Source: Macrotrachela quadricornifera (Eukaryota > Rotifera > Eurotatoria > Philodinida > Philodinidae). From it: 64,000 nt of DNA. The notes beneath the pieces are model-generated. The model was not told the DNA's origin. It did not search any database and saw only the letters and a list, made by a program, of their open reading frames with translations. A program made the translations under genes and the position numbers. The stretch lies in contig JAJEKB010019414.1 in NCBI GenBank assembly GCA_022393335.1, positions 63,208 to 127,207 of the forward strand. Direction: 5' to 3'. This document shows positions 12,608-24,100 of the stretch, one piece after another. Every line of letters starts with the position of its first letter. The first letter of the stretch is position 1.

Positions 12608-13319
12608 ATAACTATTTTCAGATAGGGTAATCGACTTTTTATAGCTAATTATCAAAAAAAACCCCACTTCAATCTTCTTGAGTATATTGACTATAATATC
12701 ATCAATTCTCAATAAAGTTCGAATAGTTTTTGAACCAAAATAATCAGTTAAAAAAACTCTACAAAATGTACAGCAGTTTACTATAGTTTTTTTTATGAAA
12801 TTTTTGCTTGGATAAAGCTTGCCATTCAAAAGAAATATGTACATGATGTGAAAGCAGTTGATATGGATTAAAAGATCATTTACTGTTCTGCTGATAAGTG
12901 AAGATTAATTTATGCTCAATGACAAGGAAAGAGCCGATTGTAAATATAATAATAGATATAACATTTTTTGGTTTATTATACGCTAAAAAAAAGTATAACC
13001 TGGAAATCCAATTTGGGTTTCTAAGTTTGTTACTATCTGAAACTCATTCCGAGTTTCCAAGAGAGAGTTTACAAGTATACGGAAACCCAAAACTAACTTA
13101 GCAAGACCAATAAATTCATCTTTGATGCCGGAAATCCATTAAACGTTCCCGACGTCCCAAAAACCGCTCTCAGTTACGCAAAACATTTCTCCACATCCTG
13201 CCATCTCACTCAAATGATTATGTAATGCTATCGATCTAAATTTCTTCATCTACCTATCTACCGATCTTTGCTTACGTGATTCTTCTCATCCTTCGCACAT
13301 GCCCATCTCTCTCTTCCAC
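12608..13319. other. gene-free stretch before a tandem array
   Basis: No gene recognised. A 67-codon frame near 12898-13101 has no domain. From about 13100 the sequence becomes relatively rich in C on the plus strand and leads into the tandem array. Confidence 0.4.
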
Positions 13320-13730
13320 CGCAACACTCAATCTATCATATAGGATAGATAAAAACAACCAAGTAACTTTCTATACTCATTCTGTAGAAATTTCTTTTAT
13401 TTCAAACTCTATGTCTATCAAACAAAATTGATCAAAACAAAAAAGGCAAATCCTATATTGAACATTTAGAAACTTCAACTGTCGCAAACTTCATGTCTCT
13501 CAACTAAGATAAATAAAAACGAAAGAGACAATTCCTATATTCAACATGTAGAAATTTCATCTGCCTAAAACTTTAAGTTTATCATCTAAGCTGAAATAAA
13601 ACGATATTATCGATTTCTACATATTCAATATAGAAATTTCATCTAATTAAAACTCTAAGTCTATCATCTAAGATAAACTAAAATAATAATATCGATTTCT
13701 ATATTCAATACATATGGTTTCAACGACTTA
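13320..13730. repeat. degenerate ~82-bp tandem repeat array
   Basis: The anchor word (G/T)TAGAAA(T/C)TTC recurs at about 13384, 13465, 13548 and 13630, with a weaker copy near 13710, a period of 80-82 bp. Each unit continues with a form of AACTCTAAGTCTATCATCTAA and ends near TCCTATATTCAACA. Two more diverged units lie apart at about 13930-14050, suggesting an array later interrupted. No protein is encoded. Confidence 0.8.
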
Positions 13731-14700
13731 TTGGTAATTTTTATAAATCTGTAGTACTTTAAACAATGGAAGAAAAGAGATTAATGAAATGAAAGGAGAA
13801 CATGTAGAATTCTTGATCGTATATCTTTTACTCTACATATTTAAGATGAGGAAAGAGGCTTTTGATTAATATATCCCATATTTTAAAGCTGCGTCAATAT
13901 GTGTGTCAGATTTAATATATATAAATTCCTTCTATCTCAAGGTTTAAGTCTATCATCTGAAATAGATCAAAACAATAATATTGATTTCTATATTTGTTAT
14001 ATGGATATATCGTCTCTTTAATACTGTAAGTTTAGCACCTGAGATAGTTGTAAGCGAGGATGATGCGTCCAATTAAAATACTGAACTATTTTAATTCAAT
14101 AGCTTTGTGTTTATATGTTTGTTTTTTTGAGAAACTCAATTGTCAGCTTTCGAAATTGAAAACATGATCAATGATTTTAGAAAACTTCGAAAACTAGTTT
14201 GGTTGTTCAAATCCGCGTCTTATAATTCTGAGTGGTAGAAATACATGCAGATTTCCGATAGAAGATCTCAGAAACCAGAATGGTAGTCTGGAGTACCTTT
14301 TTGAAGTTTTCAGAAGCTCGAAAACCGTTTTAATTTCTGGTTAACTAATTCGGAAACCGAAAAAGTATTCTTGGATGCCTGTTCGAATACGCAACGGCAT
14401 TTTCTGGAAGAATCGGTTTCCAGAAATTGAGTTTGGATTTCTGACAATAGTGAAAAGCTATTCTAGAATACTCTAAGAGCATTGAAATGGGTACTTTGGA
14501 GAACTGTAAGGTTTTCGAGACTTTGGAAACCAGCAAAGTGTTATTGAAAACGCTTTCGATGACCAGAAATCCTCTCACAAACGTAAAAGGGTTTCCTTAA
14601 GAGCTTCCGAGGTAATTTTAGTATCGTAGAAATCAGAAAATTTTTAAAGTGTACGCTATGTTTTACTCTGCGCACATTTACAATCATTATACAGTTGATA
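13731..14700. other. gene-free stretch with outlying repeat units
   Basis: Contains the two detached ~82-bp units (about 13930-14050). From about 14150 to 14600 there is a region with recurring short words (GAAACC, AGAAAT, TCTGG) in both orientations but no clean period. The end should hold the promoter or first exon of the tetraspan gene at 14701. Confidence 0.45.
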
Positions 14701-14866
14701 ATGCAATCCTTTCCAATATTAAGTTTGGCTAGTACAAGCTTTGGCATTGTAACGATCGTTTTGAGCGTTGTAGTTCTTAGTACTTCAACTTGGATTGCTC
14801 TAACTATTCTTCAAGCAGTAGAGGCTACTTATAGTGGCGTAGCCAGGGGGGGAGCTTGGGGGAGCT

Positions 14867-14950
14867 GAGCTCCCCCTAGAAACTTCTGAGCTCCCCCTAG
14901 AAACTTTTGAGCTCCTTCTAGAAACTTTCAAGTTTCCTCTGGAAAGTTCG
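14867..14950 (+). repeat. subterminal 21-bp repeats of the hAT element
   Basis: Four head-to-tail units start at 14867, 14888, 14909 and 14930, with consensus GAGCTCCCCCTAGAAACTTT; the last two have drifted. A related word GGAGCTCCGCTCCCCCTAGA lies just inside the right end. Such subterminal repeats are typical transposase-binding sites in hAT elements (family knowledge). Confidence 0.85.
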
Positions 14951-15351
14951 AGCTTGATGCAGACTGTTAGATTTTTAATAATTTTTTCTTAACATTTTCG
15001 CACAAGATAGGCCTGATTTTCACGTGTGATTACCATTTATTCTCATTATTTAAAACAAACGACATCTATCGATAGAAATTACAGGAAGACTTATAAAAGT
15101 TTTCTGAATGAAATAATTGGACTTTGTTGTATTCGAGAAATCTTTTGTTCAACTATAGACAAACATGATAAATTTTATTTGAGTAGACTGTATAGAAAGC
15201 CGATAAAGGTATTTTTCTCGATGCTACTGGTCTTAAATGATAGACTAATAGAAATATTTCGATAATCACGAAAGAACGAACGAACAAAAGTGTTTCTCTT
15301 ATAAAATAAAATATTAATTCTAAAAAAAATATCTAAACAGTAAAGATTCAT

Positions 15352-18149
15352 ATGGAAAATAGAAACTGTTGTAAACGAAATGCTACTCTTGATAGTTTCG
15401 TTATATCAAGTAAAAAATCTCGAGATAGTAATAATAGTTTAAACTGTACTTCGAATGACTCATGTTCATCATCAACATCATCTTCTATTTCGAACAAAAC
15501 CAATGATTTAACCATCTCTGATCATATTTTAATTGATGTATGTACGACTTCTACGAATTCATCTTCAACTGCTGATGACCCGTCACCAAAAACTTTATCA
15601 AAAGTTTTTCCTACTGATATTAGCCAGTCGAGTCGAGATTCACCATCACAACCACATTTAGCTGTTTATCCTGTTGATAAAGAGAATCGATCATTTCAAG
15701 TTAAATGGTATGTCAACCGTCCATGGCTAGAATATTCAATAGAATTGGATTGTGCTTTTTGTTACTATTGCCGTCATTTTTCTCAATCCAGCACGCCAAC
15801 ACGAAATCAACGAGATGCCTTTACAACATGTGCTTTTAATAATTGGAAACGGGCTTTAGCAAGTGATCGAGGTTTTGATAAACATGTTAAAAGCCAAGCA
15901 CATATAACATCATCAACAAATTTTTCTGAATATCAATTACGTCAAAAGACAAATGCAAGTGTACTTAATGTTCTTGAAAAATCAAGAGTTGAACAAATAC
16001 GTTATAATCGTCAGAAATTAATAAAAATCAGTTCGGCAATTTTACTATGTGCTAAACAATTAATAGGTCTTCGAGGTCATGACGAAAGTATTGAGTAAGT
16101 AATTAGAGTATCATAATATTCATTTTCAATATATAAATTAAACAAATGTATTCTTTTTTATTAGTTCACTTAATCGTGGTAATCTGATTGAAGTATTAAA
16201 ATGGTCGGCTAAAACTGATCCATTAGCTAGAGCTGTGTTAGAGGAGAGTGCAGGTAATGCTACATATCTGTTGTCTCAAATTCAAAATGAATTATTGCAT
16301 ATAATGGCTAATCAAATACGTAATAATATTGCTGAAAAGGTAAGACAAAAATGTTTCTAATTGTAGTTTGATTAAAAACCTATAAAGTTTATGTATATGT
16401 TGTAATCGATTTGAATTAGTTAAATTATCAGTTTTACCTTCGCTTCATCACTGTGTCATGCATTTTGTTGTTTTAGGTGAATGGAAATGTATGTGTTATT
16501 AGCTGATGAAGCAACAGATGTTAGTCATAATAAACAATTATCTATTTGTCTTCGTGTGGTTGATGAACAATGGCAGATAAAAGAATTCTTTATGGGATTT
16601 ATTCGTCTTCATCGATTTGATGCTGTTACTTTAGCAAAAGAGATTAGTGATTTTTTGAACAAACATAACATTCCTCTCTCAATGTGTATAGCTCAGTGCT
16701 ACGATGGGTATATTAAAGATAAACTGGGCGTTTAGGTTCCGTGATCTTTCATATTTCCTTCTTTAGAGCATCGGTGATGCCAGGAGATGAAAATGGAGTG
16801 CATATAATTTTGCAATGGCAGTTTATGCCAAAAGCCATATATATTCATTATATGGCTCATCGTATAAATCTAGTCGTTTGTGATGTTTGCTCGGTTATAC
16901 CGTATATTGATGAATTCTTTTCTATCATTTCTAAAATTCATACTTATTTTACAGCATCAGGTGTTACTAATCGTTATTTTTCTGAAGCACAGAAATTGTT
17001 AGAATTAGGTAAAGAGATTTAAATTGATCACATTCTTCATATAGCTTTACTTGTATTTTTTAATTAGATACAACTTTAACATTAAAAAAATGGGGAAACA
17101 CTCGTTGGGATTCGAGATTTAAATCAATTGATTCAATTAAATGTAATTATTCAGCACTTATTGCAGCATTGACAGATTTGATACATGATGGTGGTAGTCG
17201 TGCTGTTGATGCACAAGGTTTGCTCCTGGTTGTGAAAGATTCAATGTTTATAATTGCTATGTTTATTTTACATCGTTTACTTGGACCAATTAAAATTCTT
17301 TCAGATCAGTTAAAGGGTACATTCATTTTTTCTTGAGAATAAGACAGCAGAATTTCCTTTTTGATTTTTTATTCCAAAGGAGTATGTGTTGATCTTGGTA
17401 GTGCACAGAATCTTATTACAACTATTTGTGAACAACTAAACCTCATGAGAGACGAACAGTTATTTACAGAATTATATCATCAAGCAGTTACATTTTGTAA
17501 TGAAAATGGAATCGATATGAATGCATCTGTTAAAATAAGACATCCAAAAACAATTCCAGAACGTTTTAAAGATTGTATTGTTACAACAACACTTGGACAT
17601 CGAGATTATGACATAAGTGAAGCATATTTTCGAAGAACAATGTATTTCCCAACAATTGATTCTATTTTAATTGAATTAAATGAACGCTTCTCTAGTCATA
17701 ATCTTCAAATAGCAAATAGTATTGCATCATTATCTGCAACAAATGGAAAATTTTTAGATGTGGAAATGTTACAACCATTAATTGATCATTTATCATTAGA
17801 AAAAAATATGATACATAACGAAATTTCTGTGATAAAACCTATGATTAAAAATTCTAAATTATCAACTGTGCTCGATGTACTTCATGAGTTAAAACCTATG
17901 AAACAAGCCTTTCCTACAGCTGTTGCTTTGATTAAAGGTGGTTTAACATTTCCTGTGTCATCTGTCTCATGTGAGAGAATCTTTTCGAAAATGAAGTTGA
18001 TAAAAACTTATGCAAGAAATTCAATGGGCGATGAAAGACTTAGCGATCTTAGTGTGTTAGCTATTGAAAGAGAATTCGACATAGATTTCGATAAAATTGT
18101 TGATGTGTTCGCTGCAAAACACATAAATAGTAGAATAATGTTGATATAA
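15352..18149 (+). CDS. hAT transposase with TTF-type zinc finger, six exons
   Basis: Exons: 15352-16094, 16165-16339, about 16477-16707, 16767-17008, 17068-17316 and 17380-18149, all with GT-AG borders; about 800 residues, as in ZMYM1/hAT-like transposases. A Ser/Thr-rich N-terminus is followed by a zinc finger (WLEYSIELDCAFCYYCRHF and DKHVKSQAH). The RNase-H-like catalytic core shows ADEATDVS and, across the third intron, CYDG-ASVM. The C-terminal dimerisation part has VSSVSCERIFSKMKLIKT, with the catalytic Glu after Cys. Frames join at every junction except exon 2/3: continuing from exon 2 gives a stop near 16504, and the catalytic frame (ATG 16481) is offset by one base and preceded by TGA. 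That is a one-base frameshift, a mis-called splice, or an assembly error. If real, the copy is inactive. The short introns match those of host genes. Confidence 0.85.
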
Positions 18150-18659
18150 TTAAGTTATTCTGAAATAAATATAGAACCATGAACTGTATATTTACTGATT
18201 TATATATAAAGAATACTTAAATAATAAGTGATTGAATCAAATAAAAGAACACAAAGAACCGTATATGGAGCTCCGCTCCCCCTAGACCAAAATCCTGGTT
18301 ACGCCGCTAGCTACTTATGATCTTTTTGAACGTTGCAATAAACTATTCACTAGTCCATCAACATTTGTAGAAGGATGCGGAAGTTTGAAAAACTTTCAAA
18401 CTGTTCAGGGCCTTATAATCGCTGATTTTGTTATAGTAGGAACCGGCATTATTATTTCGATTCTTCTTGGCGTATTAACTGAGACTCGTTAGATCAAACC
18501 AATACCGTAGTTCCTACTCATTGTTTGGACCTCACTCTGATTCTCATTGGGGTTCTTTTGTATGTAAAGAATGTATTAGGAAATTTTACAGGAGGTGCAA
18601 TCAAAATACACTTGGAATATAGTTTCATATTGATTTTGGTTACTTGTATTATTGGTTAA

Positions 18660-19293
18660 ATACCAGCGACCAATTTTTTATTTATTAGAGTTATACAAAT
18701 TGATATAATAGATATTTAAGATTTAGATATTCATTTTCATTTTATTTCTTAATTGTGACTTTTGTGTCTCTGCTTTTAATAGCTATATATTTTGTTGTCC
18801 TGTTGATATAATAATACAAACACGAAAACTCAGATAATCAGCCGTATTTGCGTCAAATGATAGGATAGATTTTGCATTGCATCTTATCTTATGTGAATAA
18901 ATCTCTAGAATGTAAAATATGCAAATAAATCAATTAAAATAATCACAACTTGGTTTAATGCAAATTGATAACTAAGCATTTCTTATTTACAAAAGCTTGC
19001 AGTGAGACGAAATATAAATAGATGTGATAAACAAGAACTCATCGATTTTTTTTCTAGCTATTTTCGTTTTAAGATGTATCTCTAATTAATTCAACATAGT
19101 TTTCCATATTTATTATTATGTATTATAGTTGCAGGTTTTGAAAATGTATTTATAGTATTTCAGAATATTTTGATCTATCTAGATCTACTAGAAACATAAT
19201 TTTATAAAATATATCATTTATTTTAAAAAAAATTCTTTCAAAATGTTATACAGTCTATATACGAAACTATTTGAAGAACATTTCATTCTATCA
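18660..19293. other. intergenic, between two convergent genes
   Basis: AT-rich. Contains the 3' flank of the tetraspan pseudogene and of the minus-strand NmrA-like gene. Nothing else recognised. Confidence 0.5.
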
Positions 19294-20327
19294 TTAATCA
19301 CCTTTCCAACCAGTTTTTTTCAACCATTGTTCAAATGTATTTAATTTTGTTAATTTTTGCCCATTTGTCCAATCCTTATCACTTCCATAATATCCATATT
19401 CTTCAAACCATTTGTACATATTAAGTAGATCATCTTGCGCACTTTTCGGCAACCAATTTAGTTTCATGCGAAATTCTTCTTCTGTTAATGTTTTTGCTAT
19501 AGCTGGAATACCAGTTACTTTTGTAAAAACTTTCGGTACATCTTCAAAACTAATTTCTTCACCACAGATACAAATATCTTGACCAACAAAATTCGCGGGA
19601 TTTTCTAATATCTCACGAACAATAGGACCTATATCATCTATATCAATTAAATGTAGTTTTGCGTTTTGAGCCATTGGAAGTGAAAATACAATTGTACCAT
19701 CATCTAGTTTTGATACCTTGACAAAACTTAACCAATTCTGTATATAACATGCAGGTTCGACATAGATTGCTTTTAAATTTGGATGTTTTTTCTTGATATA
19801 ATCTCGTATCGTAGCTTTTTGTGAAAAATGTGGTACATCTCTAGGAAATATTTACAAACATAAATATGCTACCAATATAATCAGCACTTACAGTTTTCCA
19901 TTACTAAGTTTATTTACATCTTCTACAGTACTGAATATGTAATAAGGAATATTAAGTGAGGCAGCAATATCAGCCATTAAGTTACCTTGTTGTATTTCGA
20001 TTTCAGGTTGATTAGGTTGTGCCCAATAATCTGTCAAAGCAAAAATAGCCCATGAATCTTTAAATGCATGTTTAATATCATCACACTTTGTTATATCACA
20101 TGTCATCATCTCAATATCATTACTCAAACGCTTTATTGCTTGAGCTTTTTCACTTGTTGAATCACGTGTTAAACCACGAATCTTTCAATACAAAACAAAA
20201 AGACATACTATCTTTTCAACACAAATAAAATTACTTTATATTTTCCTGTTTCAATTAAAGCTCGTAGAACAGCACCTCCTTGAGCACCAGTAGCACCAAC
20301 AATTGTTACTAATTGATGAGAATCCAT
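19294..20327 (-). CDS. NmrA-like / atypical short-chain dehydrogenase family protein
   Basis: Three exons on minus: 20327-20235, 20181-19892 and 19840-19294; introns of about 50 bp with GT-AG borders, phases consistent, 309 residues. It begins MDSHQLVTIVGATGAQGG, a Rossmann NAD(P)-binding GxxGxxG motif at residues 11-18, then a Tyr-poor SDR core without the usual YxxxK. DYWAQPNQPEIEIQQGNL and the C-terminal EEFRMKLNWLP / YGYYGSDKDW are typical of the NmrA/HSCARG group, which bind NAD(P) and often act as redox sensors or atypical reductases. Cytosolic: no signal peptide or membrane segment. It starts 816 bp from, and divergent to, the P450 gene. Gene intact; function only at family level. Confidence 0.92.
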
Positions 20328-21143
20328 TTGTATCCACAGATGAATATGTAGTAGTACACCAATTATATCTTTCTAAATGCAGTTATATCTGTATTTGCTT
20401 TCTTTTTATACTATACACGTTTATCGCAAAGAAAGAAGAAAAAAAAACATTATAAAGATAAAAAGCAAGGTCCTCGAAGGTATGTGAAAAAAAAGATTCA
20501 TATGAATAAGGTGAGATATTTAACCAACTACGCAAAAAGTATAAATTTTTGTTATCTATTCTTTGTCTTCTTGATGAAGCATTTTTTTTCTACAAACCAA
20601 TCTTAAATATATACTGAAGTATAAAAGACAATGTTACTTTGAACTTGATTAAATTGAAACATTTTAAAAAAAAAAGCTTGTCAGCTGTTAGATTCTTCTC
20701 CTCTTTCTTTCTCTCGATATGTGTATGTATAATATATGTATGTGTGTTGTGCACATGATCTCTATTTAATAATATAAAATCGATCAAAACATATGCTCAT
20801 ATAGAAGGAATAAAATTAAAGAAGAGAATGGACAACAAGAACATATCTGATGAGACAGAAATAGAAATACTATGAAAATAAAAAGATGTATACGAACGCG
20901 ACATTATCCTGTAACATACTCTCATTTGTTGAAAAAATGTGTCCCATCAGACATTTTTACTATATAAAGAAGAAAAAAAGACGAAAGGAAGGAACACTAA
21001 TGGTTTTATAAACACACAAAATAACAAGCAAGAACATACTTTTCGAACGTTACGCATCAACGCACTATTACATGTATATGTATAGAGAGGGAGAAAAACG
21101 ATAAATACAAACATAGTTTCATTTATTCAACATAAAATTGACA
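20328..21143. other. divergent intergenic region, NmrA-like gene and P450
   Basis: 816 bp between two starts that point away from each other, so it must hold both promoters. AT-rich with purine-rich runs. No clear motif can be named. Confidence 0.5.
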
Positions 21144-24100
21144 ATGAGTATCACACTTATTTTTCTCATTTTTACTCTTCTATTTCTTATCATTTATTCG
21201 GTTTATAAACGTTTCTGTTATTTTTCTAATCGTTCAATTCCTACTCCACCAATATCGTCAATAATATATGGCCATTTACCAGATCTTTGGTCAGCTAAAT
21301 TATATTCGGAACAACTTTATAAATGGAGTCATCAGTATGGTTCTCTTTATGGTATCTATGAAGGTACTCGTCCTACTTTTGTAGTATCTGATTTAAAGTT
21401 TATTGAAGAAGTATTTATCACACAATTTGCTCGCTTTTATTCTCGAGGACCATTTTTACCAAGTGATCTATTAGGTAAAGAATATGATAATGTTCTTACA
21501 ACAAATGTAGCTCAAACATGGAAAAGACAGCGTAAAATACTTAATCCAACATTTAGTGCAGCAAAAATGAAACGAATAGTACCATCTGTTGAAACATGTG
21601 TTAATATATTTATGGAAAGATTATCATCAATACCAGATAATACAATAATTGATATTTATCAAATGTATAAAAGATTAACTATAGATATTATTTGTAAGTT
21701 TTTATATTTGTTTACAATTGAGATAAAGTAGGGTATGGCATTAACATTAATGAACGCTTGAGTATTACCAATAAAAATAGTGCTAACTTAAGGCGAGCGC
21801 ATGCTTTCATTATAAAGATACCTATAGACTATCATTAGAAGTACTTAACTATTTTAACATCTGTCATATAAGAATTTTCATAGTTTCGTATGATCTTTGA
21901 TATAAAGTAGCTCGTAGTTCTCTATGACTCTTATCAAAAGATACGTTGTAAAAAATAGTATAGAATAATAATTCTAAATTCTCCTTCACAATGACTTGCC
22001 TATTTCTGATAATAACAGTAAAAATGAGACTGGAACTTATGAAACATATTTTATATAATCACTTCTATTTGACATAGTTTTTACACAATGTTAGTCAATT
22101 CAATAAGTTTTGTCGAATAAAAATAATACTTGAGGATGTAGTTTCTCATAAAAAGAATAGTATCAAATTTAAGTATTATATTTTAAACGCGATGTCTTTT
22201 TTATGCATTTCAATCAGTCTCAGTGAATGAAGTACATCATTTTGCAGTGAGCAGATATATCAGTATCTTGATTCACTCAACAAACAGGCAAAATTAGTGA
22301 AGATTTCAACTACGAATATTCCATAGTGAATTATATAGTCGCATATTTTTCTTTATACTATTTTTAGGTATATTGGAATTTTATACATCGCTATTTTTTT
22401 CTAATTCACGTATCATTTTTCGTTTTTATGAATATTCCGATGAGCCACTAGACTGTTACATATATCATCTCCTTTCCTTTGATATGATTTAGTTCATGTT
22501 TTTCATTATTTTCTATTAAAGAATAGAGTCCTGCAAACCGGCCGGGTACCCGGACCCGACCCGACCCGGAGCCTGGGTCCGGGTAAAATTCGTCGGTTCG
22601 GTTCGGGTGCCGGGTGTAAAGAAAAAATCCGGTTCGGTTGCCGGGCACGAGCGTATACCCGGACCCGAACCGGCTTTAGTAATATCATTGAATATCTAAC
22701 ATTTTAATCTGTTACTATACTATTAATATGCAAAAAATAGTGGAAATGAATCTGATAATGAATTAAGTGATTCGTTCTCTATCGCAATGTTTTATAAAGA
22801 AGAGAGTAGGAGTCGTCAAGCTCAAGTTTTTGGAGTCCGTTCAAATCAGCTAAAGAACTGTTTGAATAGTTCTTTTTCAACGAATTGAACTGTGGATTTC
22901 TAGAACAGACTTCAGTTTTTTAAATAGCTTTTTCCTATTTCAGATAGGAAAAGTTTTGATGATTCCCTTAATTAATATCTTCACAGATGAATAATAGTCC
23001 AACAAAAAAATTAAATTAAAATAAAGTAAAGGTATTGTTGAAACATGTCCAAAAACAACGCAGCAACATCAATTTGTTGGGAAAATGTTCTTAAGGTGAC
23101 AAAAAAGCGTTATTCAATAATTTCAATATGTTATGTTTTGTTTTTATGAGCAAATTTAGGAATATTATGTTATAGGAGAAAAGTAAAAGTTTAGAAACTT
23201 CATCGTATTTGAAAAGTATCTGACTAGAGTCGGTCCGGTCCGGTTCGGGTCCGGGCGTAGCTATCCGGGTCCGGTTCGGGCCCGGGTGCATTGCTAGCCG
23301 GGTCGGGTCGGGTCCGGGTGTGTAAAAAACGACCGGTTCGGTTTCGGGTGCAAAAAGTTGTACCCGTGCAGGACTCTATTAAAGAACATATATACCACTC
23401 TTGATGATTCTTCGTTCTATACTTATACCTGAGTGATATATGATAGGAAGAAAGGAAACAATCTAAGAGAAATGAAGATGGAAAAATAGTTGATAGAAAA
23501 AACGAGCCAAAGAAATATGTCTGTATATGTATAGCAAAAAAAAGAGAGCGAACATCTGTATGCCATAATGCAACACAGATTAGCGGGCACTCTATACATA
23601 TAATATGCATATATACGTCTGGTATCACACGAAAACGATTACTGCCGAATATTGATTGAGAAAAATAAAAAATCAACTGTCTTTTTTAAAATTAACTCTC
23701 ACCAAGAGTCGAATTGGACCTCACTTCAATGATTCGATCCAACCTGGATCAGCTAATGTGTTTCATAGCGTATTGTCCGAATGTTATAGGGAATTGTTTA
23801 GTCAAATTGCTGAAATAGACATAAAACCGATGTAGAATGAATCAAACTGTTTATTGAGTCAAACGAACTAGCAAAATACGTTCACATATTTTTAGAGTTA
23901 CTAACGATTTTTTTTCTATGTAACTGAATGCTCTTCAGCATTGTTTCTCTAGTAGAAATAGTTACGGATCGTAATATATTATAATGGTTGAACGTTTTCA
24001 CGGTGAGAAATCATTCGATGAGATAGTGTGGCAATACGAAATACCATGTAAAAAATAAATATAAATATCTGTAGTGATAAGTTCTATAGATAATTTCTAA

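Larger units (their letters stand above)
14832..18309 (+). mobile_element. hAT transposon, 3478 bp, with 8-bp target duplication
   Basis: Ends are TAGTGGCGTAGCCAGG (left) and, on the minus strand, TAGCGGCGTAACCAGG (right). The flanking 8 bp GCTACTTA is perfect on both sides (14824-14831 and 18310-18317), the hallmark of hAT insertion. The interior encodes a multi-exon hAT transposase with a TTF-type zinc finger on the plus strand. Subterminal tandem repeats lie next to the left end. The perfect duplication points to a fairly recent insertion, here into coding sequence. Confidence 0.95.
14701..18659 (+). pseudogene. claudin/PMP22-like four-helix membrane protein gene, split by a hAT transposon
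   Basis: Host coding sequence runs 14701-14831 and resumes at 18318 once the transposon and one copy of the 8-bp duplication are removed; the frame then joins exactly (..AVEATYDLFERC..). The conceptual protein has a first hydrophobic helix (IVTIVLSVVVL), an extracellular loop with STSTW and two cysteines (FERC, VEGCGSL), and a second helix (GLIIADFVIVGTGIIISILL). It hits a stop at 18490-18492. Shifting frame there recovers two more helices (LTLILIGVLLYV and FILILVTCIIG) and a stop at 18659. The layout of W, paired Cys and four helices fits the PMP22/EMP/claudin superfamily (inference). The gene is probably dead: insertion plus frameshift. An upstream exon could exist; the start at 14701 is the first in-frame ATG seen. 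Confidence 0.72.

Noticed and set aside
22448..23676. Open frames rich in Pro, Arg and Gly over the GC-rich patches.
   Set aside because: They are shadows of the CCGGGT subterminal repeats of the hAT-type element, not proteins.
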